DNA of 64,000 bases from Dipteris shenzhenensis (taxonomy: Eukaryota > Polypodiophyta > Polypodiopsida > Gleicheniales). The stretch is taken from NCBI GenBank assembly GCA_047967505.1, contig CM106538.1; one strand, given 5' to 3'. The notes beneath the pieces were generated by a model. It was not told where the DNA came from, ran no database searches, and saw only the letters and a list, made by a program, of their open reading frames with translations. This document shows positions 31,513-42,652 of the stretch, piece by piece. Each line of letters begins with the position of its first letter. Within the stretch, counting starts at the first letter, position 1. A program made the translations under genes and the position numbers.

Positions 31513-31911
31513 ATGTGATTGTTTACTTTTTTTTTTTTTTCCATGAAAAAGACTTCTATTAAGTAAGAACAAAAACCCGCGAGAGCAAGCTCAAAGCGGA
31601 ATACATCATGAAATCATGAGGATAATAAAAAACCCCTGAGAGTGAGGTGGAAAGAAGCCAAGGCTGAGGCTGAAAGTGCCATCTCAACCCTGTAGTAGAT
31701 TCAGAGAAGAAAGGAGAATCCTTCCATTCCCTGAAGAAAGAAGCCCTCCTAGCTGAGGTTGCACGGGAGTCCCCGTGCATACCCGTCCATACGGCCATCA
31801 GAGTGTGTACGATGTCTGTCCAGATACTAGCCAATGTGTGCGAGGGATGAACCTGAGTACCCTCCATAGCCTCTGTGCATCTAGCTCTCCAGATATGTGA
31901 TTGTTTACTTT
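31513..31911 (-). mobile_element. LINE-C-type 5'-truncated copy with 17-bp target duplication
   Basis: ATGTGATTGTTTACTTT occurs at 31513-31529 and again at 31895-31911. Between them are a T run (A tail of a minus-strand element) and a frame (31867-31559) with LASIWTDIVHTLMAVWTGMH and ARRASFFREW, matching the C-terminus of LINE-C. A classic short LINE insertion. Confidence 0.9.
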
Positions 31912-32589
31912 AAATAGTGCAAATGATAAATTACATTGTACATAGCATGGGCTATATCATTAGACTTTATTAGTGCCCAAAAATTCACACATCACATGGA
32001 AATGGCCAAGCTCACTCTGCTATTTATTTGTGTTCTTGGCAATGTTTTTCCGCCCCCCCCTAGAGAATTCTTGGCAATGTGCTAAATCAGTGTACACTCA
32101 CTTATCACTAATACTAAAGCTAGCCACAAGATCTTGAACTTAAAGACCATTTTCATTGGGTCAAGTTTTAAAGTCGATAATAACATTTTATAACTTGATA
32201 AAATCAAAATATGTATCTATTTTAAGAGGCCGATACTAGAGTAATTCTCATTGACGTTTGAACCATGTAAACAATAGCATTGGACACATATTTTATAGAG
32301 GAAATTCCATAGGCCATTTGTTACAGCTAGTAATGGCTCTCTCATGGCCAATTGGAAAAAGCATGCTATCAATGGATTTGGGACATGCTTTACAAAGATC
32401 GGAACTCTTGATGGGAGCTCATGTGCAGTGTTGCCCGCACAATGCTTATTTTAATTATCGTTTTGTAATGATTGTGGAGGCACATCGAGTCTGTCATTGT
32501 TTTTTAGGGTTGTACTAGGTATCTCTAGTCCCCCCCCTGGGGCCTTGATGTATTTGCACATTCACTTCTTTGGCCTTTTATAGACATTG
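31912..32589. other. Unassigned AT-rich spacer
   Basis: No recognised gene or repeat. Two poly-C stretches occur near 32050 and 32530-32610. Confidence 0.5.
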
Positions 32590-34450
32590 GTACCCCCCCC
32601 TCCCCCCTGTCCCCCCTTTCCTTGCCATCCTCCCCTCCCTCTTCAGATTCCAATTGATCCGGATCAGCCAGGAACACATCTTCGCGTCAACACTTTGATT
32701 ACAGTCTGCTACTTTCCACCGGGCACCTCACACTTTGCCAAGGAGCAGGCTAAGGCACACCGTATACAGGCTTATACCCAAATATCATGGACTTCGGGGA
32801 AGCTCTTCTTCTTGGAGACTTTAATGCCAAGACTATAGATTGCCAGGTATTGATCAGTGATGTTCAGCATGAATCAATCCTATTGCATGATATCGACTAG
32901 ATGAGGTAGGTATTTCCAGAGTTCTTGTAGATAGACGAGCCCTAGTCACCTCATATGGGCATACTTTCATGAACATGTGTACAATGGTATGGAAAGATGG
33001 CCTCCTTCCAATGGGCTCACTTGTTTTTTGCATGGAGAATGTTCTAGTGTGATTGACTAGCTCATGGGATTCCTTGCCTTTGTCTCTCACATGATTCATC
33101 ACACATATCTCCATCCCAGGGTCCCCACTGGGAGCTGACCATACTTCTTTGTTTTTTAGCTTGTCCATCCCACTCCGGTCATTGACCACACATACACCGC
33201 CTATTAGGAGATTTACTTTGATAACAAATCATTCCCCACATATGCTGCCCGGCTTTCTACTATGCTTGTTGATATTGATGATTCCCTCTCATGACATGAT
33301 AGAGCCACCTTATCACCCGCTCCCTTCACATTACTGCCCTATAGTCTTTACCACACACCACTAGATCCAACCGCCCACCTCCTACTATATCAGTCCCTTG
33401 ATAGCTGGTATGATGATGAGTGTAAGGTGCCATTAATTCGGATCCAAGACTAAGCATGACCTTCTGACTAAGACTGAGTCCATACGAGATCGTTTAGGCT
33501 CTTAGAAGAAGATAGAGTACATCTGCCAAAACAAGGAAGAATTACTAAACATTTTGTTTGGCAAAAACTTCGGTATAAGTTTTTGGTCCACGTCTCCTCT
33601 CATAGACCTGACCATCTGGCATACTTAAGTATGTTAGTCGGCACTAGACCTTCCACGGCTACCTCGCCCTACCTCTTGTTTACTCTTCACCACTGGTGAT
33701 AGCAAACATGCTACTGACGTTACACAATGGCCAAGTAAAAGATAATGAGGAGTTATGCATTGGGTACATTAGACGCGGACTTAGTATTTTGAGGTGGTTT
33801 GCACAGGTTTCCCTCACATCTAGACCCTTAACATCATTGTTTCAATCCAGAAGGTAGGGGATTCGATGATCATTATGATTGGACTTGTCATGTACAAAAA
33901 CTATGCATGTTCTAGGCTCTCAACGTGAACATGTGCACTAGTGTAGCATGATATTGTTGCTTACATGGTTCAGGCAACTACACGATGTAGGTTACAATCC
34001 AGACTATCATATGGGCACCCTATATGAGTAGGAATTAGGTAGAGTCAGGACATCGATTGGTGGGCAGAGATAGGGACCAAACAATATTGTCCTTTATGAC
34101 TGATATTGTTTGGCCTATACATTGATAAGCTCAAGCCTTTCATCATGACACTAGACGGAGCAGGCTCACCTCCAGCCGGTTCTCTGATCCTGATTCTAGT
34201 ATATGTAGATTGCATGGTTCTACTCATCAGGTGAGGGTCTCCATGGATGCACTTGAAACTTTCTGTGAGACACATGATCTGAAGAGCAACCTTGGTAAAA
34301 CCAAGGTCATGGTCTTCAACTCATCTCGAGCAGCTGCACATTGAGAGCAGGTCAGCTTTGACGGGGCACTAGTGGAGATTCTTGCGTCATATACATACTT
34401 GGGACTCCTTTTCTCTGCCTCGATTTTTATGATGAGACCAGCCATTTTTA
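32590..34450 (+). mobile_element. Degenerate plus-strand LINE-A copy
   Basis: 32690-32850 encodes the endonuclease segment LITVCYFPPGTSHFAKE with a decayed GDFNAK (ETLMPR in the shifted frame). 34100-34440 encodes an RT remnant: LFGLYIDKLKPF, ILVYVDCMVLL in place of LLYADDVALL, KSNLGKTKVMVFN and SYTYLGLLF. Stops and shifts are frequent throughout, so this is older than the minus-strand copies. It lies upstream of the first recognised synthetase exon, probably in an intron. Confidence 0.75.
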
Positions 34451-34570
34451 TCCTTCAGCTCTATATCCCCTTTCATCTCGTTGGTGCAATTCTTGGATTG
34501 TACTATGAAATCTCTAACTTTGAGTCACACTTGTGGGGTTTTTTTTCACCATGTGGACATTTGTTTGCAG

Positions 34571-34736
34571 GTACAAGCCGCTCTTTGAGTACTTTTTGGA
34601 ACTCTCACATGTAGCCTTCAAGGTCGTTGCTGATGAATATGTAAAGGATGATAGTGGCACAGGGGTCGTGCATTGTGCACCAGCATTTGGAGAGGATGAT
34701 TATCGTGTTTGTCTCCTTGCTGGCATTATAGAGAAG
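34571..34736 (+). CDS. IleRS: Isoleucyl-tRNA synthetase, exon a (editing domain end)
   Basis: First of seven recognised exons of a cytosolic-type isoleucyl-tRNA synthetase, which charges tRNA-Ile and edits mischarged Val. After the acceptor TTTGCAG it encodes YKPLFEYFLELSHVAFKVVA, then DDSGTGVVHCAPAFGEDDYR and VCLLAGIIEK, the conserved editing (CP1) domain segment, and ends at AAG before GTAAGT. It begins in phase 1 and ends in phase 0. The N-terminal part, including the HIGH motif, was not found upstream in this window, so either a very long intron precedes it or the gene is partial. All seven exons splice without a stop. Confidence 0.93.
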
Positions 34737-35832
34737 GTAAGTTCCTTCTGCATGAGGGTTCAATTTTTTTGTTTACAGAGCTTTATTCTGTCCAAGATGC
34801 TTTTATCATCTGCTTGCACGCCTATGCCACAGCTGCAAACATATTCTTCTGTCAAAACAATGGCTTTTGAATCGTCAAATTGATGCAGGCTGTCTATGCC
34901 TTTTTATCACCCAGGGCCAATATCACCATGGGATGGTGGAAGCATGTCTTACACTTTTGCTCCTCTTTGTTAAATGTTTGCGTTTTTTGTTTTACTTATT
35001 ATATGAGCTTTCTTCCATCTTTTGACTAGACCTTGATGATCATTTTTAGGCTTGTTTCATTCCTTCTTCATATCCAATGAGCAATGAAAGTCATTGTTGT
35101 GCCCTTGCAGTTTTTGTTTGCATGTCACTGTTTATGCATAGAAAGAATTGGATGCTTGAATATCCTTGTCACATGAGCATAATCAAAGATCTAACAAAAG
35201 TGCATCTTTTCTGAATCGGGTTGACCCCAGTTTATTTTATAGTGCTTTGTAGGAGCTAGTGCAAGAAGGTACTCGTCTTAAATACACTTTGCAATGCTGG
35301 TATGTCCTTAATTTTTTCTTTTTATGCTATTTAAAGAAAGCAGAAGCATAGTTTGTCTCATCTTTTATTTATTGTTTGACCCTTAGAGAAAGCAGAGTTC
35401 TGCAGGAGCCTTTGTGCAATTGAGGCATCTCCTCAGAAGGAGAATTGAGGATAGCCTTTTAAAATGCATTGTACAAAAGCAGGAATGAATCGGGACACTG
35501 CTATGCATCAGACTTACTGAAATATTTTGTGCAAAGACTGTTAGTTCAAGAGCAAGGCCTTTTCGATAAGTCTGGCTCATGGCCCTAAAGACTCTGTTCG
35601 CAGCATGGATGAATGAGTTTTTGGGATAGTGGATTGCAATAGGTGACAAGGTGGGATAATAAAGTAACACTCGTGACTCAACATTCTAGTAGGTAGGGGG
35701 TTTTGGGAGGGCGCCAGATTGGATGGGATAATGCCTTAATTATAGCGTCTCTTTCTAAAAGTCATGAAAGCAGAGGTAGCAAATCACAATAAGACTCAAC
35801 ATTCTAGTAGGTAGGGGATTTTTGGAGGGCAC

Positions 35833-36078
35833 TGTTAGAAATGGTGAAGAGAGAGAGAGAGTTAGGGTGTGAGGAAATAATGCTCAAATGAAGACATGAT
35901 GTACAAGCCTTATGTAGGCTGCTCACTCACACACTAGCACCTAGTGCATATGGGATAAGTCCCATGATGACACGTGGCACTCACACAAGACTCACTCACA
36001 TAGACTAGTACTAGATCACCTAGTACTTCACACTAACAGATCACATCACCACACTCTTTGGCTATGATATCTCCAACA
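35833..36078 (-). repeat. Copia-3 LTR
   Basis: 246 bp, TGTTAGAA...CTCCAACA. On the minus strand it is preceded by a polypurine tract (TAGAGGGGGG, 36079-36088), so it is the 3' LTR. No partner LTR was found. Confidence 0.75.
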
Positions 36079-36425
36079 CCCCCCTCTAGAGTAAAGAGTG
36101 TGAGACCCAACACATCAAGAGTAGACCGATCCCCCCTCCACCGCAATATTGCAAAGAGCAAGTCCAACTATCCAACACCTCCCATGTGATAGTGACTTCT
36201 CAGTCAGCTTGCGACCGGCAAGGGCAAACCATCATTCGTCATCCCCTCTTACTTTGAACTGGGTGGTCAATACCATCAACCAAAGTAAAAAACAATACAT
36301 TCATTTTTGGGGGACAACCCAGGGCAGAGTACCTCTTATTGACTCCAAATACATTCAATTTAGAGGGACAACTCAAGGATGAGAACCTTTATTCGACTCA
36401 ACACAAACACATATAGCATAGGGGC

Positions 36426-37250
36426 CTAGAAAGCCCAACCTTGGTCAAAAGGATCCTCGTCATCAAGAGAGAGGCCATGAACCTCTCTTGTAGCTGCATG
36501 TATCTCCTCCGGGGGCTCTTCTTGTTCAGCTTCATCTTCGGCCAGAAGATTGGCATGATGCTTCTCTTGTTCCCGTGCTTTCTTCTTGAAGCAATGGGCT
36601 CCAAATGTGTCCTTTCCTCTTGCAAAACCTGCAAATAATGTTCTTGTTGGTCTTCCATTTGCTTGTGGAAGCAAATGCATGATCAATAGGAGAGGCAAGA
36701 GCGGCTTCCTTATTGCGACGATCCTTCTCAATGAGGAGGGCCACCATATCATCAAACGTGGTAGTGGCAAGATGAGGCATCTCAAGAGTGTGCTCAAAGC
36801 GAGAAATGCCATGCATGCCTTCATAAGGACGGCCATCTTATCTTCATCATGAAGGACACTCTTCAAACTTGAGAGTTGTTGAACAAGAGATTGAAACTGG
36901 GCTAGATGATCACTCAACTCATCACTCTCTTCCATTTTCAGATCATAAAATTTGAGCTTCAAGAAGACTTTAAAGTTGGTGATATTATTACCAAAGAAGG
37001 TCTCGAGGCGACTCCAACTCTGCTTAGCATTTTCCACATGATGGATGAGAGAGTCAGCTAAGCAAAGACCAATGAGGGCAATGGCCTTAGCATTCTGTTG
37101 CTTCCAAATCTTTTGGTGTTGTTGATCAAGTAACTCAACCTGGTCATCCTCAACAACATCCCAAACTCCTTCATGGATAAGGAGAAGCTGCATTTTGGTT
37201 TGCCATGTGGGAAAATCTTCCCCCTTGGATAGAACTTGAAGACAAAGAAG
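36426..37250 (-). pseudogene. Copia-3 gag
   Basis: Minus-strand gag: FPTWQTKMQLLLIHEGVWDV, then AIALIGLCLADSLIHHVENA, SWSRLETFFGNNITNFKVF and KMEESDELSDHLAQFQSLVQ. After frame changes the knuckle CRFCKRKGH continues as HCFKKKAREQEK in another frame. It ends with DEDPFDQGWAF only about 350 bases from the 3' LTR, with no pol between. It is thus a gag-only internal region, by original structure or deletion. The 5' side runs to about 37530 with no recognised primer site before Copia-2 begins. Confidence 0.8.
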
Positions 37251-37620
37251 TCATGATTGAAGAGGACTTTTTGAAGGCGGGCAGCCAGCTAAGATGAAGG
37301 ACCAGCAATCTCCTTGTGTGCAAAAGAACATATATAAATGCCTAGAGATACACCAAATATGAACTCGAATCTGAGAGCAGCAAAGATATGCCTCGAAATG
37401 TGTAAAGCAGCTCAGTAGAATAGCTCCAAAGTACACCAAAGTGTTTCAGCAGATATGTAGTTTTACCAAAACACAAGAGTAGATCTCTGAAGTGGAAGTC
37501 GGCTCCCTAGAACAGTTTTGAATGCTGTAGCAGGTCTTCAAGGAAAGCATTGGCTGATCATTTCTTCCTCTGAGAGGTTGTCATATGTGAACAAAATGGA
37601 GAGCAAGAGTGAGAGTGAGT

Positions 37621-38287
37621 CTCCAAGCCCAATCTGAATCACTGTAAGCATGCATTTGCAAGTCACCCCCCCTCTGGGAAACATCAAGCCATAAGACTTT
37701 GTGCCTTGCAAATAACGGAAGATGCGTTTTACAGCCTGCCAATGTGTTGTCTTTGGGCTGTGCATATACTTGCTCACCTGAGATAATGCATACTGAATAT
37801 TGGGCCTAGTATTGCACAAATAGATGAGGCATCCAACAGCTTGGTTGCAAAGTATGACATCCACTGATTCACCTGCATCATACATAGTAAGCTTCAGCCC
37901 CGGCTCCATGGGAGTGGCTATAGGCTTACAATCATGCATGTTGAACCTATCCAAGACCTTTTGCACATACTTGGATTGAGACATAACGATGCCATGCTTG
38001 TCTTGTATAAACTGGATCCCAAATAAAAATTTAACATGCCCAAATCTGTCATGTCAAATTCAGCTTTCAACTCAGCTTTGAAATCTGCAATTATGTCATC
38101 ATTTGACCCTGTGAGCAGCATGTCATCTACATAAAGAATGATGACCAAAATATCCCCCCCATCCTTCTTGACGTAGAGGGTGCTTTCCTTGGGACTATTA
38201 TGTAATCCCTTACTTACCAGGAATGGATCAAGCTTGGCATACCATGCACGTGGAGCTTGTTTCAGTCCATATAAAGCTTTGTTTAGC
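37621..38287 (-). pseudogene. Copia-2 RT C-terminal half and start of RNase H
   Basis: From 38287 downward the minus strand reads LNKALYGLKQAPRAWYAKLD, then ILVIILYVDDMLLTGSNDDI (YVDD) and FDMTDLGMLNFYLG. After a frame change, 37984-37621 reads SKYVQKVLDRFNMHDCKP and HSPKTTHWQAVKRIFRYLQG. RNase H catalytic parts beyond the DSDWA-like region are lost where it joins the LTR remnant. The upstream part of RT is replaced by gypsy integrase. Confidence 0.88.
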
Positions 38288-38570
38288 TGTGATAGTGTTG
38301 TAATGAAATCCATGGAAATACTTTCCCATCTTTCAATTGGAACTGGAAGAGGCTGAAGAAGTCCTGTTGGAAGTCGTCGGCTTGCTTTCATTTGTTGACA
38401 AGATAAGCAAGATGTAACCATTTTGATGACATCGCTTTTCATCTGAGGCCAGTAGTATGTTGCACTGAGTAACCGATAAGTCTTGTTGATGCCTGGATGG
38501 GCAGCATAGGGAACTACATGATGCTCTTTTAACAAAAGACGTCGAACATCCTTGTCATGTGGTACACAGA
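38288..38570 (-). pseudogene. Gypsy-2 integrase N-terminus, fused in frame to copia RT
   Basis: The minus strand encodes RVCVPHDKDV, then LLKEHHVVPYAAHPGINKTY, SCLSCQQMKASRRLP (HHCC domain) and WESISMDFITTL. The next codons are copia RT (SQLNKALYGLKQ) in the same open frame (38535-37918). Core catalytic residues beyond the first Asp region are missing. Confidence 0.9.
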
Positions 38571-39275
38571 CGCGGGTTTTTATTCATGAGAGAGAATCTG
38601 TTACAAAAGTTCAACGTAGAGCTGTCTGGTAACCTCTTTTTTAAAACGTGAAAAATCTCCTTTATTACAAGAGCTTCAAGCTCATTTCAAATTGGCAACA
38701 TGCCACTTGTCTAAAATCTAGACTAAGGTGTTCATTTCGAATCAAGGCTAGTGAAAGAAATAAGAAACATATCGATAGGTGATATCTGGCGAGCTGCTGC
38801 TCCTCCCCGTTCCCCTGCTGCTCCCCCTCCCTCAGCCCGTCTCTCTCCCCCCTCTTTCCATGAGTTATTGTTGGAAGAAAGTCGTAATCTATCTCCTACC
38901 GTACTCCACTAGAAGTTGGATTTTCGTATAAATTCGTGTTATGAATGCATTGATTTGTCTAGCTGTTGTGTCGTCTTTGTTTTGTATTGAAGTAGCCTTT
39001 CTACAGGCACTCCGCTGTTGATTGTATTCGTTCAAGTTGTTACTATTGTTGGTTTCTTGGCTGCTTGAGTCATTTTGGATCATACTGTTGTCACTCTTTT
39101 GCACAATTGCTATGTAGGAGCAACAATTGGTTGAGAGTTTGAACAACATAGAGGATCGCCAATAGTGTTACTAGTGTCTTCAAAAGGGAGAAAAAAAACA
39201 ACACACATCCACTTTTGGTAATGGAACTACCAGAGTCGAATTCATGTATGGCTAAAGTCAGAAAGAGACAAATAA
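38571..39275. other. Non-coding insertion within Gypsy-2
   Basis: Interrupts the gypsy frame between RNase H (DDLLYYR) and the integrase zinc domain. It contains two segments resembling short LINE 3' ends (T-rich starts near 38575 and 38635). No coding is recognised and no target duplication was confirmed. Confidence 0.5.
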
Positions 39276-40450
39276 AAAATGTGCATTCGATAATACAGAA
39301 GGTCGTCCGTATAAGAATAGGATGAGAAAATCTTTTGTTCGGAAGTCGAAGGTTGATCTTTTGAAAGAACCTGTACTGCTGTGCCGCAGTCTTTATCATT
39401 GAAATACTTTCCTTTGAATGAATTCGGAACATCCATAGATAATGTAGAGATTACCATAACTGATGCTAGAGGTAACCTGCTGAGAGCATCGGCAACTACA
39501 TTGCGTAGTCCTGGTATGTACTCAATGGTCATGTGAAAGTTGGCCAGAAACTCAACCCAGCGTGCTTGTCGAGCGTTCATGACGGGCTGAGTAAAGATGT
39601 ACTTTAAAGAGTGATGGTCTGTTTTGACCACAGAGTCGGATCCCATGAGATAATGTTTTCAAGAGCGATAAGCATGTACAACGGCAAGGAACTCCTTATC
39701 ATAAACCGGATATCGGGTTTGGATATCAGAATGTTTATGGCTGTCAAAAGCAATAACTCTGCCTTCTTGCATCAAGACTGCTCCTGTAGCGATGTCGGAA
39801 GCGTCGGTCATGACCTCAAATGGAAGGTTTGGGTCAGCAATAGCCATAACTGGTGTGGTAGTGAGTGCTTGCTTGAGTTGTTGAAAACTATAGTCTGTTT
39901 CGGGAAGCCACTGAAAAATTGCTGTGCTTTTCAATAATTCGGACATAGGAGCTGCGATTTCGGAAAACTGATAGACCTTTGTATGGTAGAAGTTTGCCAA
40001 TCCGAGAAAAGAGCGGACATCATGAACATTCTTAGGAGTAGGCCAGTTTCGGATTACCTCGACCTTCTTGGGATCCACAGAGATGCCTTGAGCGGAAATA
40101 ACATGTCCCAGATATTCAAGTTGGGTCTTGAAGAACTCACTCTTCTCAATGTTGATGTAGAGAGAATTTGCGCGGAGAACTTCAAAAACTTGGTGAAGAT
40201 GTTGTTTGTGCTCATGTAGGGATCTGCTGAAAACGAGGATGTCATCGAGGTAAACGATGACGAACTTATCGAGGAAAGGCGTGAAGATGTCGTTCATTAA
40301 TGTCATGAATGTGGACGGGGTATTGTTTAACCCAAAAGGCATGACCAAAATGAAGCTGGGATATTTGAAGTTGCAATAGTGATTCGCCTTGTACGTTGAC
40401 TTCAGGGGTCTTTTTTGGACTTGATTCTTTGATCTCTGGAGAGGCTTCAC
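39242..40450 (-). pseudogene. Gypsy-2 reverse transcriptase and RNase H
   Basis: 40450-39659: FILVMPFGLNNTPSTFMTLM, DKFVIVYLDDILVFSRSLHE (YLDD active site), QLEYLGHVISAQGISVDPKK, SFLGLANFYH, then RNase H PFEVMTDASDIATGAVLMQ and YPVYDKEFLAVVHAYRS. After a frame change, 39646-39242: VVKTDHHSLKYIFTQ, IEYIPGLRNVVADALSRLP. The RT N-terminal third and the protease are missing, because gag sequence is joined close to 40400. Confidence 0.93.
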
Positions 40451-41150
40451 GCGAGCGTTGCGACATATCGGAGATCCCTGTGAGAAAAGCGCGAACTTGT
40501 GCTCTAGTTTGTACCATTCCTGGAAGAGGATTCGGGTTGCTCCCTGAGGTTGCTCATGTTGGAGGGGGGGCAGGCGAGGCAGGATGGAACCACCCGTGGA
40601 AATCTGGTAAGGGAGGTCTTGTCTAAGGTAACACTGGTGATGTCGAAAGTGGTGTTACTGCTCGTGAGAGGACAGGAGTGGGTTGCAGAGTCCACAGATC
40701 TGAGAAGGGATAGGGAGCTGCTGTCGGAAATGGAGGATATCCAGGAGAGGGAGTGCCTTCAGAGTGTAAATACCGACTTGGAGAAGGTACAACCTGTAGA
40801 GGAGGATAACTGGGAGCTGAAGGAGGTGGAGAGTACCCTGGAGATGCAGAAGGTGAGGGGTAAAATTCTCTCCAAAGATGGACAGCAAACTCTTGAGGAA
40901 TATCGGGTTCTGGGTATCTTCGTGTCTCGTGGAACACAACCTGTATTGTGCTGAGGAAGTAATGCAACTGAGGTGCCTCACGCAGAAGGTAGAGGATGTG
41001 GTCCAAATCACTAGGAGGGCACGTGACACAGAAGACCCAAGATGCAAAAGCTCCAAAATGGGCTGGCTGTGCAATTTGAACACGATATTGTGTGGTAGCT
41101 GATGCGTGAGGTGTCCTTGAAATGCCGGGTGAATTACCAGGGGTTTCCAT
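40400..41150 (-). pseudogene. Gypsy-2 gag fragment
   Basis: Starts at the Met at 41150 (METPGNSPGISRTPHASATT). It then has a capsid-like stretch (PSDLDHILYLLREAPQLHYF) and a long Pro/Ser/Tyr-rich region to about 40623. A separate frame near 40517 reads MVQTRAQVRAFLTGISDMSQ. It is called gag from its position between leader and RT in a gypsy element; sequence alone gives weak support. Confidence 0.5.
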
Positions 41151-41579
41151 GCTTTAATGTGGATTCTTTCATTTGCTGTAATTTGTTAAAGAGAATCCTT
41201 AAAAGCAGATTGGAAAGACTCCACCTGGCAATAATTTAATCTGCCAAGTTGTTGCGTAGAAGAAGGCTGCAAATCGTTGTCCGGAGATCCATGTTGCAAT
41301 GGTTTGCGAGGAGCGATCGATACTTGTCTGGTCCGGGCTGTCAACAGGCTGTCTTCGTCGCGCGAGGAGCTGCAACTGGTGCTGATTTGGCAGGACCAAA
41401 AAAAAATTGCGAACAAGGGGCTGCAGGCTGTCAATGGCGAGGTGCTTAGCATTTCCCAGGGCTGGACTGCGCAGGAAAGGCAGGAGCGAAAGGCCTGGCT
41501 GGTCAAGGACTGCGCAGGAGGGGGGGGCTGGCGAGGCCAACGATGTGTGCAGGGCTGGTCGTGCAGTATGGCGCAGGGC

Positions 41580-41990
41580 TGCGGGCAGGACAGCTTAGGC
41601 TGGCTGACTGTACGGCACAGGCTGTACGGCAAGGACAAAGCAGAACTGTACGGCGAGGGCAAGGGCTGGCTGCAGGGCTTGCACAGGGCTGTACGGCAAG
41701 GGCTGCGCAGAACTGTACGGTGAGGGCAACGGCTGGCTGCAGGGCTTGCGCAGGCTGTACGGTGCAGGCTGCTGATGGTACGGCGCAGGGCTGGTGCAGG
41801 GCTGCGCAAACTGTACGTGCAGGCTGGCGGATGGTACGGCGCAGGCTGCACAGGACTGTACGGCACAGGCGATGGCTGGCGCAGGCTGCAGGTAAGTCCG
41901 TACGGTACAGGCTGGTCCGTACGGTGCAGGCGGGTGCTGCGCAGGGGTGCCAGGAATCCGTACGGTGCAGGCCGTACGGGATAGAAAAAG
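41580..41990 (-). promoter_or_regulatory. GTAC/CCGTACA array in Gypsy-2 leader
   Basis: About 15 GTAC tetramers in 410 bases, mostly as CCGTACA or CCGTACC on the element's strand, lie between the 5' LTR and gag. It is the same motif as in the Copia-1, Copia-4 and LINE-B leaders. Confidence 0.5.
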
Positions 41991-42233
41991 GGAGGCTGGC
42001 GACTTTTCGTTGAGGCTGCCTAGGTGGTTAGTTGCCCCAAAAATTAAATTGGGGGTTTAGTTAACCCTAGGTAGCTAGGGTAAACCTAAGGGTAGGGGAT
42101 GGGTTTATTTTTTTCCCTTTTTACCCCTCTAGGTACCCTTTTGTAGGTACTTGGGGCCTAAAAGGTGTGCCTATTCGAAGGGGTGTGACCCTTGGAATAG
42201 GTGCACCTTTTCATGAAAGGGTGTGTCCCTAAA

Positions 42234-42652
42234 TGTGCTAAGGAACAGAAAGGAGACTGAGATAGCAGAGAACAAGGAATAATTGTATTGCTTGAATGTC
42301 TGTAGGGCAGATGTAGTGTGTCATCCATACAATTGGGCCTCTCTTATATAGAGAGTGAAGAGTCACACATGAAAAGGTGTGTACTACAAAGGGTATGTGC
42401 ATGAAGAGGTGTGTACCCCTTGTGAAGGGTGTGACCCATTGATGAGAGGATACATTACAATAGGAATGTCTCTTCAATAGGATGTCTCTTGTGAAGGGTT
42501 GTGCCTCATTAGGAAGTGTCCCGTCGAAAGGGAAAAGGTTGTGCCTCTTAGGAAGTGTCCCGTCGAAAGGGCATACCCTTCCACAAGTGTCCATTCATCA
42601 AACCATCCATAAGTCTAGAAATAGAGAAAGGAATACGTCACAGATCGTGACA
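42234..42652 (-). repeat. Gypsy-2 5' LTR (approximate lower edge)
   Basis: On the minus strand it starts TGTCACGATCTGTGACG at 42652, where copia integrase sequence stops, and has a TATA box (TATATAAG, 42350-42343). The lower edge near 42234 is a guess from a TG dinucleotide. It contains short repeats such as AGGAAGTGTCCCGTCGAAAG (twice near 42511 and 42552). 42000-42233 is non-coding leader. Confidence 0.6.

Noticed and set aside
32258-32518. 86-codon open frame as an upstream IleRS exon
   Set aside because: Its sequence does not match any IleRS segment and has no suitable splice sites.
41186-42013. Open frames of 150-230 codons upstream of Gypsy-2 gag
   Set aside because: Low-complexity products of GC-rich CCGTACA and GCAGGGCTG repeats in the leader.
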